The notes beneath the pieces are model-generated. The model was given only the letters and a program-made list of their open reading frames with translations. It was not told the DNA's origin and searched no databases. Shown here piece by piece: positions 1 to 9,393 of a DNA stretch of 64,000 nucleotides. The position numbers were made by a program, and so were the translations under genes. The stretch is taken from positions 1-64,000 of the forward strand of contig JAWLAT010000004.1 of assembly GCA_041395325.1 (NCBI GenBank). Reading direction: 5' to 3'. This DNA comes from JAWLAT01 sp041395325. GTDB lineage: Bacteria; Pseudomonadota; Gammaproteobacteria; Xanthomonadales; SZUA-5. The stretch's first letter is position 1. Each line of letters opens with the position of its first letter.

Positions 1-371
1 CAAGCCCGGACGAAGCGGCCATCCAGTCGCTGCAGCAGGTCAACGGCGGGCGACTGCGATGGTGCGTTGCCCAACCAGGGTGGTTCCAGCAGATGCAATT
101 GACTGACCCGTTCGGGACGTCGCAGCGCATACAGCAGCGCCAGGCTTGCGCCGGCCGAATAGCCGACCAGCGGCCAGCCAGCATCGGGCGCATCAGCGAA
201 CTGCAGGTCCAGCCACTGCAGTTCGCGCTCGATCACGTCGGCGCAATCGGTGCGCTCGTAGACCACCGGATCGAGCATCACCAGGCGTCGCCCCCTTAGC
301 CGCCGGGCCAGGCCCGAGAAGACGGTGGCGGCGGGACTCAGCCCGCCCAGGGCGACGCCGGCAATGCTCAC
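1..371 (-). CDS. Alpha/beta hydrolase, 3' end beyond window
   Basis: The first 123 codons of a minus-strand gene are present; the rest lies outside the window. The GTG start overlaps the stop of the upstream methyltransferase by four bases (GTGA), so the two are translationally coupled. The translation carries the nucleophile-elbow motif GYSAG (G-x-S-x-G) in a strand-turn-helix context and a following PERV segment, as in alpha/beta hydrolases of the esterase/thioesterase type. The substrate cannot be told, and the catalytic Asp/His would lie in the missing part. Family is fairly safe, function open. Confidence 0.7.
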   Translation of the reverse strand, partial: MSIAGVALGGLSPAATVFSGLARRLRGRRLVMLDPVVYERTDCADVIERELQWLDLQFADAPDAGWPLVGYSAGASLALLYALRRPERVSQLHLLEPPWLGNAPSQSPAVDLLQRLDGRFVRA

Positions 372-1210
372 TCAGGCGCCTGCCAGCACACGGCCACCTG
401 ATCGGGCACCCTGACCAGGCCAGGGGCCTCTGCCAGTTGCTGCAGCTGCCGGTCGAGAGCGCGAATGGCCACCTCGGTTGCCAATCCACGGGCCGCAATG
501 ACGGTGGCCAGGCTGTCCAGCAACTGCCGCAGCAAGGCGATGCCAGCGCTGCGCGGAAGCAGCCGGCCTGCCACATCGACCCAGCTCGCCTCGCCCAGAC
601 CGGCCTGCTGTAGCAAAGCCGGCAGTCGGGTCCCACGGCGGGGATCGAGGCCCGCACTGGCGAAGGCCGCATTGCACAGCTGCACCGCCTGATCGACCTG
701 CGCCTCGCCATCCAGGGCACAGCTGACACTGCAGTCGAAATCGAGCAGCAGCAAGCGGCCGCCGGGCCGCAACCAGCCGGCCAGCCGGCGCAGGCAGGCC
801 ACTGGATCGGGCTGGTGGAAGACGAACAGCCGCGCGAGCACCACATCGAACTGGCCAGCCTCCAGAGATGACAGTTGCTCCAGCGGAGCATGCCAGGTCC
901 GCAGGGTCGGCGCCGCCGAGAGGCCCTGCAGACGGACGCGGCCCTGGGACAATGCAGCGGCGTCGATGTCGACGCCATGCAACTCGCCACGGGGTCCCAG
1001 TCGGACCGCCAGTTCCGGCCACAGGCTGCCGGGCCCACAGCCCACATCCAGCAGCCGACGCCCATTCAGCGGGCCCAGTTCGTCCAGCGCCCGCTGGGTG
1101 GAACGGCTCCAGATCCGCACTTGCGCAAAGAGCCGTTCGTATTCCTGTTGACTGCGCTGCAGGACGTAGTTGGCGGTGGGTCTTTTGGCGGTCACGGGTG
1201 CGAGGGACAT
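368..1210 (-). CDS. SAM-dependent class I methyltransferase
   Basis: This 280-residue protein has the class I SAM-binding motif LLDVGCGPG at residues 53-61, an acidic strand end (GVDID) about 20 residues later, and RPGGRLLLLDFD, typical of motif III of small-molecule methyltransferases. The start was put at 1210 because the reading frame further upstream is Arg/Pro-rich nonsense, while MSLAPVTAKR begins a credible helix before motif I. It overlaps the downstream hydrolase gene by four bases, so the pair is likely one transcript. The acceptor substrate is unknown. Confidence 0.8.
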   Translation of the reverse strand: MSLAPVTAKRPTANYVLQRSQQEYERLFAQVRIWSRSTQRALDELGPLNGRRLLDVGCGPGSLWPELAVRLGPRGELHGVDIDAAALSQGRVRLQGLSAAPTLRTWHAPLEQLSSLEAGQFDVVLARLFVFHQPDPVACLRRLAGWLRPGGRLLLLDFDCSVSCALDGEAQVDQAVQLCNAAFASAGLDPRRGTRLPALLQQAGLGEASWVDVAGRLLPRSAGIALLRQLLDSLATVIAARGLATEVAIRALDRQLQQLAEAPGLVRVPDQVAVCWQAPE

Positions 1211-1307
1211 GGTCGGATTCCAGGGTTGGGATGATGCGAAGCGTGCAGAGGCCAGCAGCTCAGGGCTGTTCCTCAGGTTGCGAACACTTGCCCACCGGTT
1301 GCCGGGC

Positions 1308-1840
1308 TCATTCGAAGCCGTCGGCAAAGAGCGGATCGGGCAGCGCCGCGACGGGCAGCATGGCCGACAGCTCGCTGCTCTCGCGGCCACCGCCGGGATC
1401 CAGGCGAGCGACGCCGGCGCTGACCAGGCTCACGTCCGGTGGGAGGTCACCGATGTTCACCGAGAAGCTGGCCTGACCCGAGGCATCGGTGTGCAGCGGC
1501 TCGCCGCGCAGCAGAATGCGTTCGCAGCCGCCGAAACCACTGGCGGTGGCTGCGCTCTGTCCGCACAGCAGCAACTCGTAGTCCGTATTCGGCAAGCTGT
1601 CGAGCAGCCCGCTGACGATGATCCCATCGGCACTGGGCACGATCGCCAGCAGTTCCGGCGTGTTCTGCAACTGGTTGGGCCCCTCGTCGCCGTCACCCGG
1701 ATCGTTGGGCGTGGCACCGTGCGGCGGATCGCCCGGGGCAACCAGGTCCAGGGCATGCCCTCGGTCACCTGGACGTTGGCCTCCAGATCAACCAGATTGC
1801 AGTTGCAGTGAACGATCCGCCGGTTGCAGTTGCCGCAACC
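1308..1840 (-). pseudogene. C-terminal remnant of secreted beta-helix-type protein with DGFE tail
   Basis: A minus-strand frame, open from a stop at 1788 down to 1308, encodes NDPGDGDEGPNQLQNTPEL, a stretch I associate with the C-terminal part of secreted CSLREA/right-handed beta-helix proteins. A Cys-containing beta domain follows, and the last residues are LFADGFE, a short acidic-aromatic tail recurrent on exported proteins of Lysobacterales. Upstream coding sense seems to continue in another frame (LVDLEANVQVTEG) and the two join if one base is restored near 1760. No N-terminus, signal peptide or ribosome site is visible. It may be a degraded gene or a fragment; the exact 5' limit is uncertain. 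Confidence 0.45.
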
Positions 1841-1925
1841 GCTGGATCGAAGGCGGCAACCTGGGGCGCTACCGGAACGCCAGTGCTCACCGCAGAATGG
1901 CGCTGGCGAGTTTGGGAGTGCGCCG

Positions 1926-4900
1926 ATGGACCGGACTGTCTTGCATCACTGCGGGCTGCTGCTGACGTTGCTCTGCGGCATGCACGTCTGCGTGGGAATG
2001 GCCCAGACGTCGGTCATCGGGCGACGCCCGATCGATACCTATGTGCTGCGTGACCTGGTCGAAGGCTGCGGCGACTTCAACCAGACCCTCGATCAGGACG
2101 CACAGGGTCGCATTCTGGTGGGCAACTCCGGCTGTCTGGCCCGCTTCGACGGTGCGCACTGGCAGGCCTACAACAGCGATCCGGCCGCTCGCTACTTCAA
2201 TGGTGTGCTGGCTCGACCGGATGGCCGGATCTTCGTCACGACCGAACGCGATTTCGGCCTGTTCGAAGCCGATGACCGAGGTGGCCTGGCGTGGCATTCG
2301 TTGTTGCCCAGTGTGGATACCTCGACGGTGCCCTTCGCCGACTTCCGCTTTGCGGTCGCCGGGCCGGATGGCGTCTGGCTGCGTTGGCGCCCGGGTCTGC
2401 TGCTGATCCGCGAGGGCAGGCCGGCCCTGCGCATCGACAGCCCGGCCAACCGGGCACCCTTTCGCGTGGGTGCGGAACTTTGGGCAGCGCCCGCAGGCCG
2501 GCCACTGCAACGCATCGTGGTGGAGGGCGAACAGGGTCGGGTCGAGGACATTCCGGGTACCGAGTCGCTGGCCGCGGACGAGGTGATGAATGCCTCGGCG
2601 CAGGATCCGCGCAAGGTCTACATCCTGATGCGCTCCGGGCAGCTGTGGCGCTTTGATGGCCGGCGCTTGCATCCCCTGCTGGACGAGGCGACCCGTCAGC
2701 GCTGGCAGGAACGCGGTCCGATTGCCGTGCTGGCCCTGCGCGACGGCAACATCGCCATTGGCTTCTCACGTGCCGCGCCAATCATCGTTGACCCACAAGG
2801 TCATTTGCGCGAGTCCTTCGAGGGCAGCATGGCCCCCGATCCCGTATGGGCCCTGTTCGAGGATCGAGAAGGCAGCCTGTGGGTGGCACAAAATCTGGTC
2901 GTTCGGCGCATCGGCCGCGGTGGGATTTCCAGCTGGGGGGCGAATGATGGCGTCGCCAGCGTGCGGGAGTTGCTGCGGCACCAGGGGCGCCTCTACGCCG
3001 CAGGGGGTACGGGTTTGACCGTGCTGTCCGAGACCAGCGCCGAGCAACCGGCGCGCTTCACCCAGGTCGATGCCAGCGTGGGCCAGGCCACCAGCCTGAC
3101 CTCGGTCGGTCCGGATCTGTTGTTCAGCAGTGGTCGATTGCGGCGCCTGCGACTGAACCCGGACAGCGGCGAACTGGTTGAACAGCGTCCACTGACCATC
3201 GACGGCGGCGTCCGCGTCGTACGTGGCTCGGATCATCACCCTGGCCGTGCCTATGCCGCCCGCGATGGTGAGTTCTGGGTCATCCACGACGTGAATCGGG
3301 ACGAACCGAGGATCGAACGCCACAGCGGTCTGCATGGCCGCAGTCATACGCTGGTGGAATCCGGACCCAATACGATCTGGCTGGGTGCGTATGAGGCCGG
3401 ACCCTTCAGACTGCGCCTGGATGACGACGGCCAGCTGATGGGCATCGATGACTACAGCGAGGCCCCTGGTCGCCGCAACATGGGCGAGGTGCACGTATTT
3501 GCCGGTCGCGAAGGCCCGTGGTTCATCGGCGGCGACCAGATTCGCCGCTTCGATGGCGAGGACTTCGTTCCGGTGCCGGGCCTCACGGTGCCGGAGAATC
3601 TGGGCAATGAGGCACTGTGGCGTTTGGCAGAAGGCACGGACGGTGAGCTGTGGTTGCGCTCGAACGCGCGCACCTGGGTCTGGCGAACGCAGTCCGATGG
3701 GTCAGCGCGCTGGCAGCTGGTGAGTCTGCGCCCCCTGGACGACGGGCTCACCACCTACTGGATCCTGCCGGAAGCCGAGCAGATCTGGTTTGCGCGCATG
3801 GACGGCATTGCCCGACTGGATCGTAGTGACCTCGGGCCGCCCGGGGAGCTCTTGCCGACGCTGATCAGCGGATTGGCCGATCCCGCCGATGGCCGTTCCC
3901 TGCCTTGGCCCCGTCTCGATCCAGACGCCTCCCCCTGGCAGCGCTCCCCCATGCCGCAGGGCCTGCGTTTCCAGTTTGCGCTCCCCAGCTTTCAGGCAGG
4001 CGCCGCAGCGACGCAGTTTCGCAGTCGCCTGCTCGGCATGGACGCGGACTGGTCGCCCTGGAACACGCGAGCCGAACGCAGCTACACCAATCTGCCCGAT
4101 GGCGATTTCCGTTTCCAGGTCCAGGCCCGCGATGGCCTGGGTCGCGAAGCGGCGCTGGCCGAACTGCCCCTGCGGGTCGACCCACCCTGGTGGCGACATC
4201 CGCTGGCGCGCCTGCTGCAGGTGGGTGCGCTGCTGGCGTTGCTGATCGCGCTCTACCGGTGGCTGCTGCAGCGGCGCGAGCGGCAGCTGCTGGCGACCCA
4301 GGCCGAGCTGGAACGCAATGTGGCCGAGCGCACGGCGGAGCTGGCCAGTTCCAACACCCAGCTGCAGGTGCAGGCCGAGCGCTTGCGGCAGGTCGATCAG
4401 CTCAAGAGCCGCTTCTTCGACAACGTCAGCCACGAGTTCCGCACACCGCTGAGCCTGGTGCTGGGTCCGCTGGACGACGTGTTGCGCGATGCCCGTGTGC
4501 GGCTGGGCGAGCGCACCCGCGAACACCTGGAGATGGCCAACCGCAATGCCCGTCGCGTGCTGGACCTGATTGTCGAGCTGATGGACGTCAATCGACTCGA
4601 GCAAGGCCAGCTGCCGCTGCGACGCCAATCACTGGAGCTGGGCAGTTTCGTTGAACGACAGCTGGAAAGCCTGGCGCCGCTGCTGGAACGTCATGGACAT
4701 GCGCACGAGCTGCAGTTGCCGGAATCACCCGCCTGGGTCGAAGCTGATCCGGTGCAGATCGAGCGCTGCCTGGGCAATCTGGTCAGCAATGCGGCCAAGT
4801 ACACGCCCCGCGGCGGGCGGGTGCAGATCCGGCTGGAACGGATCGCCGACAGTTATCGGTTGAACGTGCAGGACAATGGACGCGGCGTCGCGGCTGCCGA

Positions 4901-5975
4901 GCTGCCGCATGTGTTCGATCGCTTCTTCCGCAGCGCCCAGGCGGCCGACGGAACAGGTGCCGGCATTGGCCTGGCCCTGGTCCGAGAGATTGTCGAGGCG
5001 CACGGCGGGCAGGTAGGCGTGAACAGCGAACTGGGCCAGGGCAGCTGCTTCTGGTGGACTTTGCCGGCCATTGCGGCGCCCCAGGACACGCAGCCCGCGG
5101 GACTGACCGCCAGTTCTCAGGTCCCGACGGACGATCTGAGCAAGGCCGTCCAGCAAGTCGAGCCAGTTGCCGAGTCCGACCCCGGCAATGAGCTCCCCGA
5201 TGGCAGCCCGCTGGTACTGCTGATCGACGATCACCCCGATTTGCTGCGCCGCCTGCGCGAATTGATCGGCGAGCGCTATCGGGTGCTGACGGCCAGCGAC
5301 GGCGAGGAAGGACTGAAGCTGGCCCGCAGCGAGTTGCCCGATGTGGTGGTCAGCGACGTGATGATGCCGGGCATCGACGGCATCACGCTGGCCCGACGGC
5401 TGCGGGCCGATCCGGCCACCGAGGGCCTGGCGTTGTTGCTGCTGACCGCGCGTGCTGGCGCACCACATGCCGTGGAGGGGCTGTCGGCCGGCGCCGACGA
5501 CTATCTGGGCAAGCCCTTCGATGGCGCCGAATTGCTCGCGCGCATCGCGGCCTTGCTGGCCCAGCGCCGTCGGCTCTACCACCAGCTGCAGCGGGACGGC
5601 GCGGCCCGGCCGATCGAGGCGCCACCGCTGGAACGGTGGCGCGAGCGTCTGCTGGGCCTGATTCAGACGCACCTCGGTGACAGCAGCTATGGCATCGACC
5701 AGCTTGCCGCCGCCATGCACACCGATCGCAGCAATCTGTTCCGACGGGCCAAGGCGCTCACCGGACTGAGTCCGAGCGAGCTGTTGCGGGAAGCGCGATT
5801 GCAGCGCGCGCTGGAGCTGTTGCAGGCCGGCGCCGGCAACGTGACCGAAATCGCCTACGCGGTAGGCTTCGAGAGCCTCTCCAGTTTTGCCCGCGCCTTC
5901 CGCCAGCGGCATGGGCAGGCACCGTCGGAAGTCCTCAGTTCCGCGCGCGCCAGCTTCAGCGCGGCACGGTCCTGA
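1926..5975 (+). CDS. Hybrid two-component sensor kinase/response regulator with AraC output
   Basis: This 1349-residue one-protein signalling system reads a periplasmic signal and probably acts directly on DNA. In order: a hydrophobic signal peptide (from MDRTVLHHC), a large periplasmic region with repeated propeller-type segments (for example EDREGSLWVA), a Y_Y_Y-like module, one membrane helix near residues 755-780, a short coiled coil, HisKA with HEFRTP (phospho-accepting His836), HATPase with NLVSNAAKYTPRGG and GIGLALV, a receiver domain with phospho-acceptor Asp1144 (SDVMMPG), and a C-terminal AraC-type HTH (about residues 1235-1345). This is the layout of the Bacteroides-type hybrid systems that control polysaccharide use. 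The start at 1926 is chosen for the signal peptide. No obvious target operon adjoins it. Confidence 0.9.
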   Translation: MDRTVLHHCGLLLTLLCGMHVCVGMAQTSVIGRRPIDTYVLRDLVEGCGDFNQTLDQDAQGRILVGNSGCLARFDGAHWQAYNSDPAARYFNGVLARPDGRIFVTTERDFGLFEADDRGGLAWHSLLPSVDTSTVPFADFRFAVAGPDGVWLRWRPGLLLIREGRPALRIDSPANRAPFRVGAELWAAPAGRPLQRIVVEGEQGRVEDIPGTESLAADEVMNASAQDPRKVYILMRSGQLWRFDGRRLHPLLDEATRQRWQERGPIAVLALRDGNIAIGFSRAAPIIVDPQGHLRESFEGSMAPDPVWALFEDREGSLWVAQNLVVRRIGRGGISSWGANDGVASVRELLRHQGRLYAAGGTGLTVLSETSAEQPARFTQVDASVGQATSLTSVGPDLLFSSGRLRRLRLNPDSGELVEQRPLTIDGGVRVVRGSDHHPGRAYAARDGEFWVIHDVNRDEPRIERHSGLHGRSHTLVESGPNTIWLGAYEAGPFRLRLDDDGQLMGIDDYSEAPGRRNMGEVHVFAGREGPWFIGGDQIRRFDGEDFVPVPGLTVPENLGNEALWRLAEGTDGELWLRSNARTWVWRTQSDGSARWQLVSLRPLDDGLTTYWILPEAEQIWFARMDGIARLDRSDLGPPGELLPTLISGLADPADGRSLPWPRLDPDASPWQRSPMPQGLRFQFALPSFQAGAAATQFRSRLLGMDADWSPWNTRAERSYTNLPDGDFRFQVQARDGLGREAALAELPLRVDPPWWRHPLARLLQVGALLALLIALYRWLLQRRERQLLATQAELERNVAERTAELASSNTQLQVQAERLRQVDQLKSRFFDNVSHEFRTPLSLVLGPLDDVLRDARVRLGERTREHLEMANRNARRVLDLIVELMDVNRLEQGQLPLRRQSLELGSFVERQLESLAPLLERHGHAHELQLPESPAWVEADPVQIERCLGNLVSNAAKYTPRGGRVQIRLERIADSYRLNVQDNGRGVAAAELPHVFDRFFRSAQAADGTGAGIGLALVREIVEAHGGQVGVNSELGQGSCFWWTLPAIAAPQDTQPAGLTASSQVPTDDLSKAVQQVEPVAESDPGNELPDGSPLVLLIDDHPDLLRRLRELIGERYRVLTASDGEEGLKLARSELPDVVVSDVMMPGIDGITLARRLRADPATEGLALLLLTARAGAPHAVEGLSAGADDYLGKPFDGAELLARIAALLAQRRRLYHQLQRDGAARPIEAPPLERWRERLLGLIQTHLGDSSYGIDQLAAAMHTDRSNLFRRAKALTGLSPSELLREARLQRALELLQAGAGNVTEIAYAVGFESLSSFARAFRQRHGQAPSEVLSSARASFSAARS

Positions 5976-5983
5976 GCGCCACG

Positions 5984-6343
5984 GTGCACGCGGTCGACGG
6001 AAGCCTGCCGCCCCGCCTGCGACGCATCGGCTGCTGGCGGATCGACGCCGAGTTGCTGGCTTATTTGCAGGCACACATGCAGGCGCGCTGGCCGGGCGTC
6101 GAGCTGCTGCCGCTGCAGGCTCGCGATGCACCACAGCAGACCGTCGTCGACGCCTGGCTGCTGGGCGAGTCCCCGGCAGGACCGCCATCGGCTCCCGCCA
6201 TCGTCCTGGGCACCCTGCAGCGTGAGGACAGCATGGAGAGCGTGGCCGAGCGCTTGTGGCGAATCAGCTCGCCGATCACCGGTCGGCGCATGCTGGCCGA
6301 ACTGGAGGCGGCCCTGCGTGGCCTCAACGCAGACAATCCATGA
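5984..6343 (+). CDS. Hypothetical protein after hybrid sensor
   Basis: A 119-residue reading frame begins with GTG eight bases after the hybrid sensor stop, so it is probably co-transcribed. It has no signal peptide or membrane helix. The end (ERLWRISSPITGRRMLAELEAAL is read across about residues 88-110) resembles the last strand and helix of a receiver-like fold, but no phospho-acceptor Asp or conserved Lys can be placed. I do not recognise the family. Coding is supported only by the clean frame and close spacing. Confidence 0.5.
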   Translation: MHAVDGSLPPRLRRIGCWRIDAELLAYLQAHMQARWPGVELLPLQARDAPQQTVVDAWLLGESPAGPPSAPAIVLGTLQREDSMESVAERLWRISSPITGRRMLAELEAALRGLNADNP

Positions 6344-6451
6344 GTTGTGCGAAGACAATCCGGCGCTGCCCGCAGCCTGGCTGCAGGCAGAGGCCACCAC
6401 CGTGGCCACGGAAGCTGCTCAGCGGGCCGCAAAATGGGCCATCATCAGCGC

Positions 6452-7867
6452 ATGATCCCCAACGTGCCCAACCCGGCTCGGGTCCTGACCCCGACCCAGC
6501 TCAATCGGCTGGCCCGTAGTTTGCTGGAAGACGGCCTGGGACTGGTCTGGCTGGAGGGTGAGATCTCCGGGTTTACCCGGGCGGCCTCGGGCCATTGGTA
6601 CTTCCAGCTCAAGGACGCGCAGGCGCAATTGCGCAGCGTGATGTTCCGCAACGCCAATTTCCGGCTGGCGCGACCGCCGGTCAACGGCGATCGCGTGCTG
6701 GCTCGTGGTCGGGTCAGCCTGTTCGAGGCGCGCGGGGATTTCCAGTTTCTGATCGAGCATCTGCAGCCGGCTGGTCTGGGCCAGATCCTGCTGGCCTTCG
6801 AGCAACTGAAGGCACGGCTGGCCGCTGAAGGCTGCTTTGATCCTGAACGCAAGCGACGCTTGCCGGCCACACCCAGCCGCCTGGATCTGATCACCTCGGC
6901 TCAGGGAGCTGCCGTCCACGACGTGCTGTCCGTGCTGCGCCGGCGTTGGCCCGCGCTGCAGGTCCGACTGTTCGAGACCGCCGTGCAGGGCCAGGAGGCA
7001 GCGCGCGAAATCACTGCGGCGCTGCGGGCGGCCGCAGCCGCGCAACCTGCCGCCGAGGTCTGCCTGCTGACCCGCGGTGGCGGTGCGCGCGAGGATCTCG
7101 CGGCCTTCGATGACGAAGCGCTGGCACGAGCGATCCTGGCCCACCCGGTCCCGGTGGTGGCGGCCATCGGCCACGAAACCGATGTCACCATCGCCGAGCT
7201 GGTGGCGGACCTGCGTGCAGCCACGCCGTCGGCAGCAGCCGAGTTGGTCAGCCCCGACGGTGACGCCCTGCGGAACCGGCTGCGACTGGGCCGGCAGGCG
7301 CTGCGTCGGACCTTGGGCCAACGCCTGCAGGGCGCCGAGCAGCGGTTGGATCGCGCCGGCCTGCGCTGTCGTGCGCAATCTCCACAGCATGCACTGCGGG
7401 CCCTGCAGCAACGCCTGGACCTGCTGCAGCGAAGGCTGCAAACGGCGGCCCGCCACGCGCTGGTCCAGCGCCGGCAGCACCTCGGTCCGCTGCAACGACG
7501 TCTGCAGCTGCGCCAGCCCGGTCTGCAGTTGCGGCATTGGCGTCAAGCTGCCAGCCAACTGGGTCAGCGCTTGCGCCGCCTGCAGCCGGGGCAGCAGATC
7601 GACAGCCAGCGACGGCAACTGCGGCAACTGCGCCTGCAACTGGCCGGGAGCGGCCAGACCCGGGTGCAGCGCTCAGCCGATCGACTCGCCCAGCTGCGTA
7701 CCCGCCTGCAGGGTCTGGACCCGAGTGCCATTCTGGGGCGCGGCTATGCGCTGGTGTTCGACCAGGCGAGCGGAAAGCTGTTGCCGTCCAGTCAGGCGTT
7801 GCAGCAAGGTCAGACCGTGCGCTTGCGGTTGCGCGACGGCGAGCGCCGCGCCACCGTGGACGACTGA
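6452..7867 (+). CDS. xseA: Exodeoxyribonuclease VII large subunit
   Basis: XseA is the large, catalytic subunit of exonuclease VII, which degrades single-stranded DNA from both ends and needs the small subunit XseB (not in this window). The 471 residues contain the N-terminal OB fold (VWLEGEISGF, GHWYFQLKD), the central catalytic domain with LLTRGGGAREDL and PVVAAIGHETDVTIAELVADLRA, the long helical region rich in Gln/Leu/Arg, and the C-terminal ILGRGYALV motif. The start at 6452 (MIPNVPNPARV) was chosen because the OB fold begins just after; the frame upstream is low-complexity. It may share a transcript with the preceding small hypothetical. Confidence 0.95.
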   Translation: MIPNVPNPARVLTPTQLNRLARSLLEDGLGLVWLEGEISGFTRAASGHWYFQLKDAQAQLRSVMFRNANFRLARPPVNGDRVLARGRVSLFEARGDFQFLIEHLQPAGLGQILLAFEQLKARLAAEGCFDPERKRRLPATPSRLDLITSAQGAAVHDVLSVLRRRWPALQVRLFETAVQGQEAAREITAALRAAAAAQPAAEVCLLTRGGGAREDLAAFDDEALARAILAHPVPVVAAIGHETDVTIAELVADLRAATPSAAAELVSPDGDALRNRLRLGRQALRRTLGQRLQGAEQRLDRAGLRCRAQSPQHALRALQQRLDLLQRRLQTAARHALVQRRQHLGPLQRRLQLRQPGLQLRHWRQAASQLGQRLRRLQPGQQIDSQRRQLRQLRLQLAGSGQTRVQRSADRLAQLRTRLQGLDPSAILGRGYALVFDQASGKLLPSSQALQQGQTVRLRLRDGERRATVDD

Positions 7868-7933
7868 GCGAGCCGCTTGCGTCACTGGACGACGCACGGC
7901 CATCAATCACCCTTGAGGCAACTTGCGCCGGCG

Positions 7934-8062
7934 GGGACGCCGGCGGTCCCAGGTGCGGCTCCAGATGGCCTTTGGCGCTGATTCCGTTGGGCGGTGCCGC
8001 TGCCCAAAGTGCATCGTGCAGCGCAGGACTCGACCCTGGGAACGCCGACGTCCTCGTCGGCG
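7934..8062. repeat. Two GC-rich hairpins downstream of xseA
   Basis: The gap between xseA and the FHA gene holds two hairpins. At 7934-7950 GGGAC and GTCCC flank the palindrome GCCGGC. At 8043-8062 an 8-bp perfect stem (CGCCGACG/CGTCGGCG) closes a TCCT loop. Neither is followed by a T run, so they are not classical terminators on either strand. They look like small dispersed palindromic units lying between convergent genes. No gene was found in 7868-8086. Confidence 0.5.
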
Positions 8063-8086
8063 AAACGCTCGCGGTGGCAAGCGTGA

Positions 8087-8563
8087 CTAATCCGGCTTCA
8101 GCTTTCGAGCCGGCGTTCGTGTCGGTCGAGCTTGCTCAGCCAGATGTTCCTTGGTGGTCGGAACCTCACCGGTCACCGGCAATTCGACCTTGGCCATCGG
8201 CCGAGTCACCGAAGGCGCGCTGTCCAGTTCCTCGGCCTCCAGTTCGAAGCGCAGCACCGGGCCGCTGACACCGAGCTGGATCTCGTCGCCTGCATGCAGG
8301 CGACGCACGCCGGTCAGCTTGTGGCCGTTGATGAAGGTGCCATTGCTGCTGAGCAGATCGGTCAGCGAGAACTGCTTCGGATCGGTGTGGGTCCATTCCA
8401 GCACCGCATGACTGCGGCTGACCATCAGTTCCAGATCGGCGTCGAAGCGCACATCGCACTCCGGCCCACGACCGAAATACAGCGACACCAGCCGCGCGAT
8501 CGCATAGACCTCGCGCTGACCGGCACGCACACCACTGATGTGGACCAAGACGACTCTTTCCAC
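8087..8563 (-). CDS. FHA domain protein
   Basis: The 158-residue cytoplasmic protein is essentially one FHA domain, a phosphothreonine-binding fold: GRGPECDVRFD (residues 31-41), SRSHAVLEW (49-57) and SSNGTFING (72-80) are the conserved phosphopeptide-contact loops. A Pro/Thr/Lys-rich tail of about 45 residues follows. The start is GTG at 8563, giving MERVVLVHISG as the first beta strand; a nearby ATG at 8571 is in another frame. No Ser/Thr kinase or phosphatase gene adjoins it. It is divergent from the sigma factor gene 280 bp away. Confidence 0.85.
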   Translation of the reverse strand: MERVVLVHISGVRAGQREVYAIARLVSLYFGRGPECDVRFDADLELMVSRSHAVLEWTHTDPKQFSLTDLLSSNGTFINGHKLTGVRRLHAGDEIQLGVSGPVLRFELEAEELDSAPSVTRPMAKVELPVTGEVPTTKEHLAEQARPTRTPARKLKPD

Positions 8564-8843
8564 TCGGACATCCCGATTCCCCGACGCGCAGCATTGCGCA
8601 GTCCGCGTACATTAGACAAGCACTCTGCGCTGCGCGGCGCCATTGAGCCGATCTGCGTGCGCAAACCCCATTCGTCGCCCTGCGCCGTTCCCAGATGCAT
8701 TCCCGGGCCCATGGAGCCGTTGCGTGCAGCTGGTCTTGCACCACCCGATGCTGGACATGGATCTGCGCTGGCTGAAGCCGAGCGCCACTGCGCCGCCGTC
8801 GAGTGCTGGGCAAGCGCGGCCGGCTTGCCTATGCTCGCGCTCC

Positions 8844-9393
8844 ATGAGCGGGGAGACCAGCGACGAAGAGCTGATGGTGCAGTATGCAGCGGGTGCGGCC
8901 GAGGCCTTCGATCGTCTGTACGACCGCCACCGCACCCGCTTGTGGCGCTACCTGGACAAGCTGCTGCGGCAGCCGGCCCTGGTCGAGGAGATCTTCCAGG
9001 AGACCTGGGAACGGCTCATCGCCGCCCGTGATCGCTATCGCCCGGACGCCCCCTTCGGCGCCTATCTGTATCGCATCGCCTATCGGCTGGCGCTCGATCA
9101 TCTGCGCCGCCAACGACCGCGAAGACGTCGCTGGACGAACAGGTGGTGGAACTGGCCGCTGATCAGCCCGACCCGGCCAGCTGGTTGCAGGCGCTGGGCG
9201 ACGCCAACCGCGTGCGCGAGGCGCTGGACGAGTTGCCGCACGATCAACGCCCGCGCTGCTGCTGCAGATCGAGGAGGACCTGAGCCTGGAACAGATTGCG
9301 CAGATCAGCGATTGTGGTCGCGAGACGATCAAGTCGCGGCTGCGCTATGCGATGAACAAGCTGCGCAGCCGCCTGCGCCGGGAGGGCACATGA
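8844..9393 (+). pseudogene. ECF-type RNA polymerase sigma factor, frame broken twice
   Basis: The frame from ATG 8844 encodes sigma region 2 (AFDRLYDRHRTRLWRYLDK, EIFQETWERL, YRIAYRLALDHLRRQR). It then breaks near 9127 and coding sense continues one base out of phase (DEQVVELAADQPDPASWLQA, LDELPHDQRP). It breaks again near 9251 and ends in region 4 (SLEQIAQISDCGRETIKSRL) at TGA 9391-9393. Each break is healed by one added base, the second within a C run. The stop overlaps the next ATG by four bases (ATGA), as expected for a sigma/anti-sigma pair. Either two sequencing indels or a recently inactivated gene; reading through gives a false fusion with the next gene. Confidence 0.8.

Noticed and set aside
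4725..6188. 487-residue minus-strand frame within the hybrid sensor gene
   Set aside because: Antisense of HATPase, receiver and AraC domains with no motifs of its own.
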